Notes: a model not told the origin generated them from the sequence alone. A stretch of 32,253 nucleotides of DNA from Tetragenococcus muriaticus DSM 15685 (GCF_000423785.1 NZ_AUIQ01000018.1:1-32253), one strand, 5' to 3'; shown: positions 1 through 8,176, counted from the stretch's first letter. Program-made: numbers and translations.

Positions 1-570
1 TCCTCTCTGAAGAAACGCCCAAATAAACGTATTCTCGGGCAATCGATAGACAAACGGCCTAAAGAAATTGATAGCCGTGAAACTTTTGGTCACTGGGAAA
101 TCGACACAGTCGTTGGTAATAAGGAGAAGACCGATGCCGTACTACTAACATTAGTTGAACGACAAACCCGCTTTGAAGTTATTATGAAGGTAAACGGTAA
201 AGATCAATATTCAGTGGACGAAGCAATTTATTCTCTTCAAGAACGCGCTGGAGATGACTTTTCTACTATGTTTAAGACGATTACTTCAGATAATGGATCT
301 GAATTTGCAGGTCTACATGAAGCGTTAAAGGATACCCTGGATGTTTATTTTAGCCATCCTTATGCATCATTTGAGCGAGGAACGAGTGAGAATCAGCATA
401 AATTCATTCGTCGCTTCATTCCGAAAGGAAAGTCGATGGGTCAAGTTTTAGAATCACAATGCTTACGTATACAACAATGGATGAACGATTATCCCAGAAA
501 AATATTGGATTATAAAACACCTCATGAGTGTTTCGTCAATGCCTTACGATTAGAAAAGCAAGTGGCTTAA
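1..570 (+). CDS. IS30-family transposase, 5' part outside window
   Basis: The reading frame is open from base 1 to the TAA at 568-570, so the gene enters from the left and its N-terminal DNA-binding part is missing. The visible 189 residues carry the IS30-type DDE catalytic core: a first Asp in GHWEIDTVVG (about residue 38), a second in ITSDNGSEF (about residue 97), and a Glu in the block around ENQHKFIRRFIPKGKSM. The enzyme cuts and joins the element's ends during transposition. An internal ATG at 184 is not the start, because conserved catalytic residues lie upstream of it. No frameshift is visible in this part, so the transposase may be intact. Confidence 0.93.
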   Translation, partial: SSLKKRPNKRILGQSIDKRPKEIDSRETFGHWEIDTVVGNKEKTDAVLLTLVERQTRFEVIMKVNGKDQYSVDEAIYSLQERAGDDFSTMFKTITSDNGSEFAGLHEALKDTLDVYFSHPYASFERGTSENQHKFIRRFIPKGKSMGQVLESQCLRIQQWMNDYPRKILDYKTPHECFVNALRLEKQVA

Positions 571-573
571 CCC

Positions 574-682
574 GTGAGGGCTTGACAACGAGCCTCCTTC
601 GACATGATTTTAAAGCTGTAGAGCTGGCTGAAGCCAGCTTGTCAAAAGACTATCATGTCTCAGCTCATTATCAAGCCCTCAC
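574..682 (+). repeat. Nested inverted repeats in the tail of the IS30 element
   Basis: Three inverted repeats are nested around one centre. The outer pair is GTGAGGGCTTGA (574-585) with TCAAGCCCTCAC (671-682), 12 of 12 paired. The middle pair is GACATGAT (601-608) with ATCATGTC (652-659). The inner pair is AGCTGGCT (622-629) with AGCCAGCT (632-639), separated by 2 bases. As RNA this would fold into one long, partly interrupted hairpin starting 4 bases after the transposase stop. It lacks a T-run, so it is not a standard terminator. Confidence 0.8.
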
Positions 683-786
683 TACACAGATAGTAACCGT
701 CAAATATCGCATGAAATTTAGTTTTACTAAGTGGCTAACTTAAACTTGAAATTTTGGCGTACAAAAAAATTCAAAAAATTTGAGCA

Positions 787-814
787 TTTACTTTAAGTAC
801 GTTATGATTATAAT
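787..814 (+). promoter_or_regulatory. Probable promoter of the channel-like gene
   Basis: A perfect -10 hexamer TATAAT lies at 809-814, with TTTACT (4 of 6 matches to the -35 consensus) at 787-792, 16 bases apart. A Shine-Dalgarno AGAGGAG follows just before the ATG at 851. It sits just right of the presumed IS end, so it seems to belong to the gene rather than to the element. Confidence 0.55.
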
Positions 815-850
815 AAGTAACAAATAATATTTTTATAGAGGAGTGGAAAT

Positions 851-2083
851 ATGAATACTGGTATTACTGCTTTAGATAATTTACTAGCATCATTACCATC
901 CATTGTTGCTGGAATTGTATTACTGATAGTTGCATGGATTGTCGCTACTATCTTAAAAAACATCCTAGCAAAAGGACTTAAAAAAGTCGGGTTTAGCCGT
1001 TTACTCACAAAATGGGGAATGGCAAAAACAGAGGAAAATGCCAATTCGGCGATTGATAGCTTAGCAAAAGTTGGCTATTACATTGTTTGGCTAGTTTTCT
1101 TACCGGGAATATTTGAAAGTTTTGGTGTTCCTGCGATTGGACGTCCAATCCAAACAATGTTAGATACAGGATTAGCTTATCTACCTAATATCTTTGGAGC
1201 TATCATTATTTTAGTTATCGGCACTGTCGTTGCACGTTTTGCAAGAAGTGTGGTTTATAACTTATCCGTAGCTGCTAATATTGATTCTTATGTAGCTAAA
1301 TTTTTGGGTACCAATACAAAAGACCATGAAGTTGAAGAGAAGAAAGATACATTAGCTTCTGCTTTAGGTGGCATTGTTTATTTCTTGATTATTATTCCAA
1401 TTGCGTTGATTGCACTAGAAACATTAAACATCAACACAATTGCAGAACCTATTAGCTCTGTTCTAAATACCATCTTAGCTGCTATTCCGCATATTGTGGT
1501 AGCTGCAGTATTACTTGGCGTTGGTTTAGTTCTTGCAAAGTTCTCTGGCCAAGTTGTAGGAGACTTATTAAACGGAACTGGAATCAACAAATATTCAAAA
1601 ACAATTGAAGATAATACGAATATGTCATTTGACTTAGCAAAATTATCTGGCCAAATTGTTTCTTTTGTAGTAGGTTTGTTATTCTTTGTTGAAGCGTTGA
1701 ACGCTCTACAATTGGATATCCTAAACATGGTAGGATCCGCGATTATTGCTTATATTCCTAACTTGATTATTGCAGCTATTATTCTAGTTGCTGTCTTTGT
1801 CGGTGGCGACTTTGTTGGCAATGCTATCAGTAAAGCAACAAAAAGTGGCTTAGCTGGTGCAATCTTTAAATTTGCACTAATCATCTTTGGTATCTTCATG
1901 GCATTAGAACAATTAGACTTTGCAACTGCTATTGTGCAACAAGCATTCGTATTGATTCTAGGTGCCGCAGCTGTCGCATTTGCCATTGCATTTGGTATTG
2001 GTGGACGTGACTTTGCTAAAAGACAATTAGATAAAGCAGATCACAAAATCGATGAAGAAAAAGATCATTCAGATAACAATTAA
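851..2083 (+). CDS. Mechanosensitive-channel-like membrane protein with four TM-helix repeats
   Basis: This 410-residue integral membrane protein is built of four internal repeats. Each starts with a Pro-centred helix: SLPSIVAGIVLLI (Pro16), YLPNIFGAIIILVIG (Pro112), AIPHIVVAAVLLGVG (Pro213) and YIPNLIIAAIILVA (Pro303), about 90-101 residues apart. Each is followed by a second hydrophobic helix (about 73-91, 171-194, 265-288, 334-357). A final helix at 365-385 ends in AFGIGGRDFAKRQL, resembling the pore-lining helix and exit of MscS-type channels. This matches the conserved TM-helix family (Pfam PF05552), usually annotated as mechanosensitive ion channel. The C-terminus is charged and cytoplasmic in appearance. 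A role in osmotic down-shock is inferred from the family; gating is not shown. The gene stands alone between its own promoter and terminator. Confidence 0.8.
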   Translation: MNTGITALDNLLASLPSIVAGIVLLIVAWIVATILKNILAKGLKKVGFSRLLTKWGMAKTEENANSAIDSLAKVGYYIVWLVFLPGIFESFGVPAIGRPIQTMLDTGLAYLPNIFGAIIILVIGTVVARFARSVVYNLSVAANIDSYVAKFLGTNTKDHEVEEKKDTLASALGGIVYFLIIIPIALIALETLNINTIAEPISSVLNTILAAIPHIVVAAVLLGVGLVLAKFSGQVVGDLLNGTGINKYSKTIEDNTNMSFDLAKLSGQIVSFVVGLLFFVEALNALQLDILNMVGSAIIAYIPNLIIAAIILVAVFVGGDFVGNAISKATKSGLAGAIFKFALIIFGIFMALEQLDFATAIVQQAFVLILGAAAVAFAIAFGIGGRDFAKRQLDKADHKIDEEKDHSDNN

Positions 2084-2100
2084 TTTATCAGTTCAATTAA

Positions 2101-2146
2101 AAACACAGGTTCCTAAGCAGAAATGCTTTGGAGCCTGTGTTTTATT
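2101..2146 (+). terminator. Rho-independent terminator of the channel-like gene
   Basis: AAACACAGG (2101-2109) pairs with CCTGTGTTT (2134-2142), with an inner AAGC/GCTT pair, followed by a T-rich stretch. It lies 17 bases after the stop codon. Confidence 0.85.
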
Positions 2147-2198
2147 TTAATTAAAGCAGGAAACAAACTTCGCAACGACTATCTCCTGTTCTTTATTT

Positions 2199-2466
2199 TT
2201 GAATAATGCTTTCCATTTTCTTTATTCATTAATCAAAAATTGAATAAAAGATTCGCAAAGTATTACTCAATTTTGTATTATTGAATAATCGATTTGGATT
2301 CTTTTATTCAATATCCGGCGTTTTGTTCAAAATAACTACTTTCTGTGGCACTATTGAATAATAGAACTCCAATTCATTATTCAATTTTAAATTTTTGAAT
2401 AACGAAGTTGAATTCCTTTATTCATTATTTACCAATTGAATAAAACTTTGGCATTTTCTTATTCAA
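2199..2466. repeat. Array A: six 41-bp palindromic units with arms TTGAATAA/TTATTCAA
   Basis: Six units each consist of TTGAATAA, exactly 15 variable bases, then TTATTCAA (or TTATTCAT/TTACTCAA), and units are joined by exactly 10 bases. Left arms start at 2199, 2240, 2281, 2354, 2395 and 2436; right arms start at 2222, 2263, 2304, 2377, 2418 and 2459. The period is 41 except between units 3 and 4, where a 42-bp core (2312-2353) replaces the 10-bp joint. The arms are far better conserved than the 15-bp spacers. The array fills the convergent gap between the channel-like gene's terminator and the stop of the HyuA-like gene, so it would form the 3' untranslated region of the minus-strand operon. 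No other terminator is visible for that operon. A second copy is array B at 8218-8498. Confidence 0.93.
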
Positions 2467-2484
2467 TAGCAAAAATTTAAGAAG

Positions 2485-4047
2485 CTAATTTTGCATCAAA
2501 TCCCCCACTACTTTCACGCGTAAACGTGTGGCATTATCAGGATGATAAGCTAATGGAATTTCTTCTACTTCTACTAATTCAATCGTCCCTTCAATCGCTC
2601 CCGCTTTCATCGCCTGTTCATCCGCTTTTCCTCGTGCATCTTGTAGAGCTTGTTCGCGTGCAATTTGCGAATAAATATAAATTTGTTCATATTGACCGCC
2701 GATTTGTGAGATCGAAGCGCCGATCGCATTAGCAACCGCTCCTTTTTCATCGCGAATAATTTCTTCTACGCCTTTTAATTGGTCTGGCACAATAATATTC
2801 CCACCACCGACTAAAATCAACGTTACATCACCTGAGCTAGTCTTCATACGGTCTATCGCTTCTTCTACCATCTGCGCAATCTTTGCTTCAGCTTTTTCGG
2901 CAAAATCTTGCGTAATGTGAGCAACTTTTTCTGAATCGCCAATTTCTATTTTTCCTAAACGTACCGCGATATCGGTTGTAGTTAATGTATTTCCACCAAA
3001 AGCCAAGGCCTTTTCTGAAATTTTATAACCTACGCTATCAGGTCCCACTGTGACTTCCCCATTTTCTGCTTGGCGAACGATGGAACCTCCGCCAAGGCCA
3101 ATCGATACAATATCTGGCATACGGAAATTCGTTCGAACACCGCCAACATCGACAGCTACGGAGGATTCACGTGGAAAACCATCGGTAATGACACCAATAT
3201 CAGAAGTCGTTCCTCCAACGTCTAAGACTACTGCATTTTCTAAACCTGCAAGATAAGAGGCTCCACGGATACTATTGGTCGGCCCACAGGCAATCGTTAG
3301 GATAGGAAACTCACGCGCATAATCAATCGACATCAGTGTGCCATCATTTTGACATAAATAAACTTCTGCGTTTTCTACTCCCTCTTGGGCTAATGCTTTT
3401 TCAAAGCCGTCACTTGTTGCTTGCATTACTTTAAATAAAGCGGCATTTAAAATAGTGGCATTCTCTCTTTCAATGAGACCCACAGATCCAATGGTAGAAG
3501 ATAAAGAAATGGAAACATCTTCACCTAAAACTTCACGGGAAATATCATGCACATAAAATTCTTGATCATTTTTTAAAGAAGAAAAGACGCCTACAATAGC
3601 GACCGCTTCGACTTTTCCTTGCCAACTTGTTAGAATGTCACGAATTTCTTGTTCATCAAAGGCGGAAAGAGTTTTTCCATCAAATTCGTAACCACCTTTA
3701 GCAATAGCATAATTCTCTGTCAAAACATCGACAATATCTTGTGGCCAAGCTGTAAATGGCGTGACCGAAACCGTTGCTGGATATCCTAAACGCAGCACAC
3801 CTACTTTGGCTAATTTTTTCCGCTCCACAATCGCATTCGTACACTGTGTCGTTCCTAACATCGCATGCGTAACAGCGGTTTGATCAATATTTGCTTCTTG
3901 TAAAACACGATGGAGCGCTTGGAAAATGCCGCTTTCAATGTCTTCAGAAGTTGGAGATTTTACACTGTGCACTAAATTTAAATCTTCATCCAAAATTGCA
4001 GCGTCTGTATTTGTCCCACCTACGTCTATTCCGATTTTATAATTCAT
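2485..4047 (-). CDS. Hydantoinase/oxoprolinase (HyuA-like) family protein
   Basis: This 520-residue cytoplasmic protein has the ASKHA-type ATP-binding fold of hydantoinase A/oxoprolinase proteins. Visible motifs are a first phosphate loop IGIDVGGTNTDAAILD (5-20), AMLGTTQCTNAIVERK (62-77), ACGPTNSIRGASYLAG (253-268), a second phosphate loop VVLDVGGTTSDIGV (273-286), a glycine loop SIGLGGGSIV (315-324) and LVGGGNIIVPDQLKG (412-426). The family uses ATP to open cyclic amides such as hydantoins or 5-oxoproline; the substrate here is unknown. It is shorter than classical HyuA (about 700 residues), as in the subfamily paired with DUF917 proteins. Its ATG overlaps the stop of the DUF917 gene by 4 bases (ATGA), suggesting translational coupling. 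It is last in the permease-DUF917-HyuA operon. Confidence 0.88.
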   Translation of the reverse strand: MNYKIGIDVGGTNTDAAILDEDLNLVHSVKSPTSEDIESGIFQALHRVLQEANIDQTAVTHAMLGTTQCTNAIVERKKLAKVGVLRLGYPATVSVTPFTAWPQDIVDVLTENYAIAKGGYEFDGKTLSAFDEQEIRDILTSWQGKVEAVAIVGVFSSLKNDQEFYVHDISREVLGEDVSISLSSTIGSVGLIERENATILNAALFKVMQATSDGFEKALAQEGVENAEVYLCQNDGTLMSIDYAREFPILTIACGPTNSIRGASYLAGLENAVVLDVGGTTSDIGVITDGFPRESSVAVDVGGVRTNFRMPDIVSIGLGGGSIVRQAENGEVTVGPDSVGYKISEKALAFGGNTLTTTDIAVRLGKIEIGDSEKVAHITQDFAEKAEAKIAQMVEEAIDRMKTSSGDVTLILVGGGNIIVPDQLKGVEEIIRDEKGAVANAIGASISQIGGQYEQIYIYSQIAREQALQDARGKADEQAMKAGAIEGTIELVEVEEIPLAYHPDNATRLRVKVVGDLMQN

Positions 4048-5141
4048 CTATACGCACGCTCCTTTTTTACCAAATCTTCCACTGGAGTATATTCATACTC
4101 ATAACCAAAGTAGCGTGGACCTACTGTTTCAATACCAATATTGGTTCGCCATTGGGAAGCGCTTGGTAAAGATAAGACACGAACTCTTTTTCCATACTTC
4201 AAGCTTTCCGTAGTGACCGGAGCTAAAGTTTCTTGATCAACCAAGCAAATCAAATCTGGGGTTAAAGCTATAGGTTCCCCATTTTTAAGCGCAATAAGAT
4301 TTTCATTTTGGAAATAAATTTCTACTTGCTCGCCAGTGTCATTTTTTAACCCTTCAATTACCATTTTTCCCCGGTTAAAACCTGCTTCGATGTTTCTTTG
4401 TACATCCGTGATTTTTCCATTAAATAGGTCAAAACCACCTGTGATTTCCAATAATTGATTGAATTTTTCCTGAGTTTCTAATTCTTTAGACCGAATAATT
4501 CGTCCAATATTTTCAGAAAGAGAAACAACATTATGGATACTAGCCTGTTTGACTTCTTTTCCTGTACAAGGGCAATTACTAATTAAGGCTCTAGCACCCA
4601 TTTCAACCGTAGCCGTTCGTGCTAAGCGCTCTGCCCACACATTATCAATGGTTTCAATAATGCCAATATTTCCCTTTTCATCAGTTATTGCCATCGGAGT
4701 AGAAGAAATACCATTCAAATGAAAAGTTACCATCTGTAACTCAGGAAAAGCTCGTCCCATACCATCACAATCGACTAATGGTAAGTTTAGCTGAGCGGCG
4801 ACAATAATTGGAATCATCGAATTGACGCCTCCTGCTTCAATTGGAAAAACCCCTTTGATTTCCTTACCTAAGTATTTTTCCAATTTTTGAAAAACGCGTA
4901 CAAATTCATCACCTTTAGGCATTTTTTCGATCATAATACTAGGTGCCCCCATAGAAGCAGCCGGCGTATAAACCGCCTCTTCATCTACTTCTTCTGGTGA
5001 AATGACTCTTACAGGACCATATTCATTCACTGCCGAAAGAGCCATCATTTTGCCAATATACGGATCGCCTCCACCTCCAGTTCCCAATAAAGCGGCGCCT
5101 ACGGCAATATTTTCAATGGCTTCTGCATCAATTTTATGCAT
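4044..5141 (-). CDS. DUF917 / S-methyl-thiohydantoin desulfurase-like protein
   Basis: This 365-residue protein has the hallmarks of the DUF917 family (Pfam PF06032, renamed after S-methyl thiohydantoin desulfurase). The glycine-rich N-terminus VGAALLGTGGGGDPYIG is at 14-30, EAGGVNSMIPIIVAA at 102-116, and LPLVDCDGMGRAFPELQM at 120-137. Members are nearly always encoded beside HyuA-like proteins and are thought to form a two-part hydrolase, with HyuA supplying the ATP site; this pairing is family knowledge and was not tested here. A strong GGAGG precedes the ATG at 5141. The gene lies 24 bases after the permease stop and overlaps the HyuA-like start by 4 bases. The real substrate is unknown; a cyclic ureide or thiohydantoin is the best guess. 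Confidence 0.85.
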   Translation of the reverse strand: MHKIDAEAIENIAVGAALLGTGGGGDPYIGKMMALSAVNEYGPVRVISPEEVDEEAVYTPAASMGAPSIMIEKMPKGDEFVRVFQKLEKYLGKEIKGVFPIEAGGVNSMIPIIVAAQLNLPLVDCDGMGRAFPELQMVTFHLNGISSTPMAITDEKGNIGIIETIDNVWAERLARTATVEMGARALISNCPCTGKEVKQASIHNVVSLSENIGRIIRSKELETQEKFNQLLEITGGFDLFNGKITDVQRNIEAGFNRGKMVIEGLKNDTGEQVEIYFQNENLIALKNGEPIALTPDLICLVDQETLAPVTTESLKYGKRVRVLSLPSASQWRTNIGIETVGPRYFGYEYEYTPVEDLVKKERAYR

Positions 5142-5165
5142 AATATTTCCTCCAATATTTCTAAT

Positions 5166-6434
5166 TTAGTCGTCTATATTCTTATTGACTGCTTTTTTTG
5201 CTGTTATCTTATAAGCCCCATAATAAATAATAAATGAGAGAATAACGCCAATGAGTGGCTGATTAATTAATTGCGGCGCATTCGGGAAAAATTCCAAAAT
5301 AACTGGCAAAGTAGCAACGGTAGCTCCAATGAACCAAGAAATAACACCTAACCAATTAATGCCAGCTACCTCATACCAATTGTCTGGATCTCCTTTTTGG
5401 ATCAACCAATAAGAAGCAATCATCACGCCTGCAACTGGTGGAATCATTGCAGACAATACATTCATAATAGGAACAAAATAATCCAAAATACCAATAGCCG
5501 CGAGGATCGTACCGATGCCACCAGCTGCAGCTACGGCCACCTTTTGTTTTTCTTTAGAAACATTAAACACATTAACAATCGCAATTCCTCCAGAAAAAGC
5601 ATTCACTGCATTTGTTGTCCAAGTAGCCAAAAGCATGGCAATGACGCCAATTACGGGCATACCAAGCTGGCTAAATACCAAAGTAATATCAGCGGTAGCC
5701 GAAGTCACCCCAAAAATCGCTCCTGCTGCAATCATTAAAAGTCCTGCTGGTAAAACGCCGACGATAGAAGCCTTTGCTACACCCGAACGCTTACGCACAT
5801 ACTGCGAATAATCACCAGCAATAATCGCGCCTAAAGCAAAAGAACCAATCGAAACGGAAACACCAGAAAGAAACGGCATATGTGCTTCTGGTTGATAATT
5901 CATAACCGCTGCCCAACCGCCATCGGTCACCGAAATGGCCACAGCATAAACTACGACAGCTAATAAAAAAGGTACTGCGATATAATTCAACCAGCTAAGA
6001 ATCTTAACGCCAAAAATCGCAGATAATAACATCACCGTGCCCCAACACAAACTAGAAAGCCATACAGGAAAGGCAACATCATAAAACGCTAAAAATTGAG
6101 AAAATGCTTCCCCGGCGACATTGGCTTGTAAACCAAACCACCCTAGACAAGAAATAGCTAAAATAATAGCGATAACTTTCTGCGCTCCTTGCTCACCAAA
6201 AACTTGAGAAGCCACTTGAACCGTTGGGCGCTTTAAATCTGAACTTTGTATCCCCTGTAAAATCATACCAAGCACAATAACAGCGTGGCCTACTAATGAG
6301 GCTAATATTGCTTGCCAAAAAGGCATTCCGGCAACAAGCGTCCCGCCTAACAATAACCCCGGCACGCTAATTTTAGAACCCACCCAAATAAAGGCCAAAC
6401 TTTGCCAAGATTGCTCAACTTTTTTATCTTTCAT
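5166..6434 (-). CDS. NCS1-family cytosine/purine/hydantoin-type permease
   Basis: This 422-residue, very hydrophobic protein should have about 12 membrane helices. The N-terminus (FIWVGSKISVPGLLLGGTL, about residues 15-33) is the family's first helix, and GSFALGAIIAGDYSQYVRK is the conserved stretch seen in CodB-like and other NCS1 carriers. NCS1 proteins import nucleobases, hydantoins or allantoin by cation symport. As first gene of the operon with a HyuA-like and a DUF917 protein, it probably imports their substrate. The start codon at 6434 has a modest GAGGG Shine-Dalgarno. The neighbouring PucR-type regulator points to induction by the same nitrogen compound. Which compound is carried cannot be read from the sequence. 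Confidence 0.87.
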   Translation of the reverse strand: MKDKKVEQSWQSLAFIWVGSKISVPGLLLGGTLVAGMPFWQAILASLVGHAVIVLGMILQGIQSSDLKRPTVQVASQVFGEQGAQKVIAIILAISCLGWFGLQANVAGEAFSQFLAFYDVAFPVWLSSLCWGTVMLLSAIFGVKILSWLNYIAVPFLLAVVVYAVAISVTDGGWAAVMNYQPEAHMPFLSGVSVSIGSFALGAIIAGDYSQYVRKRSGVAKASIVGVLPAGLLMIAAGAIFGVTSATADITLVFSQLGMPVIGVIAMLLATWTTNAVNAFSGGIAIVNVFNVSKEKQKVAVAAAGGIGTILAAIGILDYFVPIMNVLSAMIPPVAGVMIASYWLIQKGDPDNWYEVAGINWLGVISWFIGATVATLPVILEFFPNAPQLINQPLIGVILSFIIYYGAYKITAKKAVNKNIDD

Positions 6435-6478
6435 GAAAATCCCTCATTTCGTTTGCAAGTTTTCTGAGAATAATCGCT

Positions 6479-6484
6479 ATTATA
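6479..6484 (-). promoter_or_regulatory. Probable -10 box of the permease operon
   Basis: The minus strand reads TATAAT here, 45 bases before the permease start. No good -35 box lies 16-18 bases upstream, which fits an activator-dependent promoter, as expected for a PucR-type regulator. The gap from 6435 to 6527 holds nothing else recognisable. Confidence 0.45.
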
Positions 6485-6520
6485 CGGAAATAAAGAAGCT
6501 TTGTATTTAGTTTAATTTTC

Positions 6521-6565
6521 AAATAAAAAAGAGGTGCTTTGTCAATTTTGACAAAACACCTCTTT
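6521..6565 (-). terminator. Terminator of the PucR-type gene
   Basis: AAAGAGGTG (6528-6536) pairs with CACCTCTTT (6557-6565), and TTTGTCAA (6538-6545) with TTGACAAA (6548-6555), around a 2-base loop. The minus strand then continues into a T-rich run. The stem starts inside the stop codon of the regulator gene, which separates its transcript from the permease operon. Confidence 0.9.
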
Positions 6566-8141
6566 ATTCTGTACGTTTTCCTGTATTTTTTAATAAGCGC
6601 CAAATAGCTATCGCCCGGTAATAAATCAAACTTTCAGGGAGTTTGGTCACCGAATAATGAACAATCTCGTTAATACGTTTGATCCGATATTTGATCGTAT
6701 TCATGTGCACGAATAACAATTCGCCAGCTTTAGCATAATGACTTTGTGCATCTAATAAAAAGACGGCCAGTGTTTCGAGTAATTCTTCTTGTTGCATTAA
6801 CGGCTGTAATGGTACAAGTGCTTGACGAATAGCTTTTTCTCCTTCAGAAACAACTCGCTCACACTCAGCGACAAACTGAAAATGCAGTTGCGTAAATATT
6901 TGTTGCTGGGGATATAAAAATTGGGCTTGTTCAAAGTACTTTTCCATTTTGATATAAGCCGCTTGCACATCCGTGGTTGTATTCATTCCCAAATACTGTA
7001 CAATCGTTGTCTCGAGCTGTTCTTCTTGCAAATGCTCAAAAACTTGTGAAGCAATCGTAGTGAAATCTTCTTCTGTCTTCCCCTCATCCATAAATACAAC
7101 CACTGTCTCTTCAAACAATTCAACAAGCAAAACGTTAAAGCGTAATTTCATTTCTTCTTTTAAATGATACATGACAAATTTCCGCTCAGCAGGGTCTTTC
7201 ACATGGACAAACCAAACATTCGAAATACTTCCCACATCGATATGCAAAATAGCACCTAATCGACGCATTTTGACACTTTCATCATTTAAAATTGCTTTTA
7301 CAAGTTCTTGTGTATTTACAGCTTCATAGTTTTGTCCCCATAAATTCATAAAAATTTGCACCACTTCAGCAGCTTGCTCCACCATATTTTCCGTTAAAGG
7401 CTGTGTCTCCTTAAACATATAAATTTGAATAGTTTCCATACCGTTATGAAAGATGGAACGTTTTACAACAGAAACAGAATCAATCGTTTGAATACTAGCA
7501 TCAGTAGTTTGCTCGACCATATAAGACAAATCTAACGTACTAATGCTAGGCCAGGTGCCTGCGTTGATCATTTGGCCTCTAATATCTGTTAATACAATCG
7601 AACTATGCGTACGATCAGTTAACATTTTAAGCATCGTATCTACATTTCGTTGATTGCTTGGAAGGTTGGAAATTTGTTCGAGTATTTGGTTTGAAAAACT
7701 CATTTCTTCCATCTCTTGTTTAATAATCGCCTCAACCACTTCGTAAATAACCTCGCTATAACGTAGAGAAGGTTCACCTCTTGGCATAACAACCAGTGGA
7801 AAGTCCAATTGATCACAAATATCAATCAAGCGCTGATCCACTTCTGGAATAAAGACGCCTACATAATAAAGAATTAATCCAATTTCTCCTTCATGCTGTA
7901 AATGCTGGATCAACTTTACTTGTGCATTAACATCATGAGCAATGGTCATTAAACCACTGATGACAATTTCGCTGCCATACTTATCTTCTTGATTAAATAA
8001 CTCTTTTCGCAGTTTATCAACATTGGACTGTTCCAGCACATTAATTGAAGTAACAGGTTGGTCCAAGCCAGCTTTTCCTGCCACCACTTCAGCTTCTCTT
8101 AAAGAAGGTAAAGTTAAGAGGTTTTTGAATTCCACGCTCAT
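6564..8141 (-). CDS. PucR-family transcriptional regulator
   Basis: This 525-residue cytoplasmic regulator has the PucR domain order. An N-terminal sensory domain (about 1-135) begins LLTLPSLREAEVVAGKAGLD; a middle region follows; and a C-terminal helix-turn-helix (about 455-495) contains AGELLFVHMNTIKYRIKRIN, the signature of the PucR/CdaR-type HTH (PF13556). PucR controls purine breakdown in Bacillus, and relatives control use of allantoin, hydantoins or amino compounds. It is transcribed in the same direction as the permease operon but has its own terminator, so it probably acts on the downstream operon promoter. The start is supported by a strong GGGAGGGG about 6-8 bases upstream. The ligand is unknown. 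Confidence 0.88.
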   Translation of the reverse strand: MSVEFKNLLTLPSLREAEVVAGKAGLDQPVTSINVLEQSNVDKLRKELFNQEDKYGSEIVISGLMTIAHDVNAQVKLIQHLQHEGEIGLILYYVGVFIPEVDQRLIDICDQLDFPLVVMPRGEPSLRYSEVIYEVVEAIIKQEMEEMSFSNQILEQISNLPSNQRNVDTMLKMLTDRTHSSIVLTDIRGQMINAGTWPSISTLDLSYMVEQTTDASIQTIDSVSVVKRSIFHNGMETIQIYMFKETQPLTENMVEQAAEVVQIFMNLWGQNYEAVNTQELVKAILNDESVKMRRLGAILHIDVGSISNVWFVHVKDPAERKFVMYHLKEEMKLRFNVLLVELFEETVVVFMDEGKTEEDFTTIASQVFEHLQEEQLETTIVQYLGMNTTTDVQAAYIKMEKYFEQAQFLYPQQQIFTQLHFQFVAECERVVSEGEKAIRQALVPLQPLMQQEELLETLAVFLLDAQSHYAKAGELLFVHMNTIKYRIKRINEIVHYSVTKLPESLIYYRAIAIWRLLKNTGKRTE

Positions 8142-8176
8142 CCATGTCCCCTCCCTTTTCGCTTGCTTTATCCGTT

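Larger units (their letters stand above)
1..760 (+). mobile_element. IS30-family insertion sequence, right-hand part
   Basis: This is the transposase gene plus about 190 bases of non-coding tail. The right boundary is estimated near 750-760, because IS30-type elements usually end soon after the transposase and the sequence then turns into the promoter region of the next gene. The left end is outside the window, so terminal inverted repeats and target duplication cannot be compared. The boundary is an inference. Confidence 0.55.

Noticed and set aside
528-743. A 71-codon plus-strand frame over the IS30 tail
   Set aside because: It overlaps the transposase end and the nested hairpin, has no family resemblance and no ribosome site.
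2199-2466. Array A as a CRISPR array
   Set aside because: The constant parts are 8-bp alternating inverted arms, the spacers are only 15 and 10 bp, the spacers are shared between two loci, and there are no cas genes.
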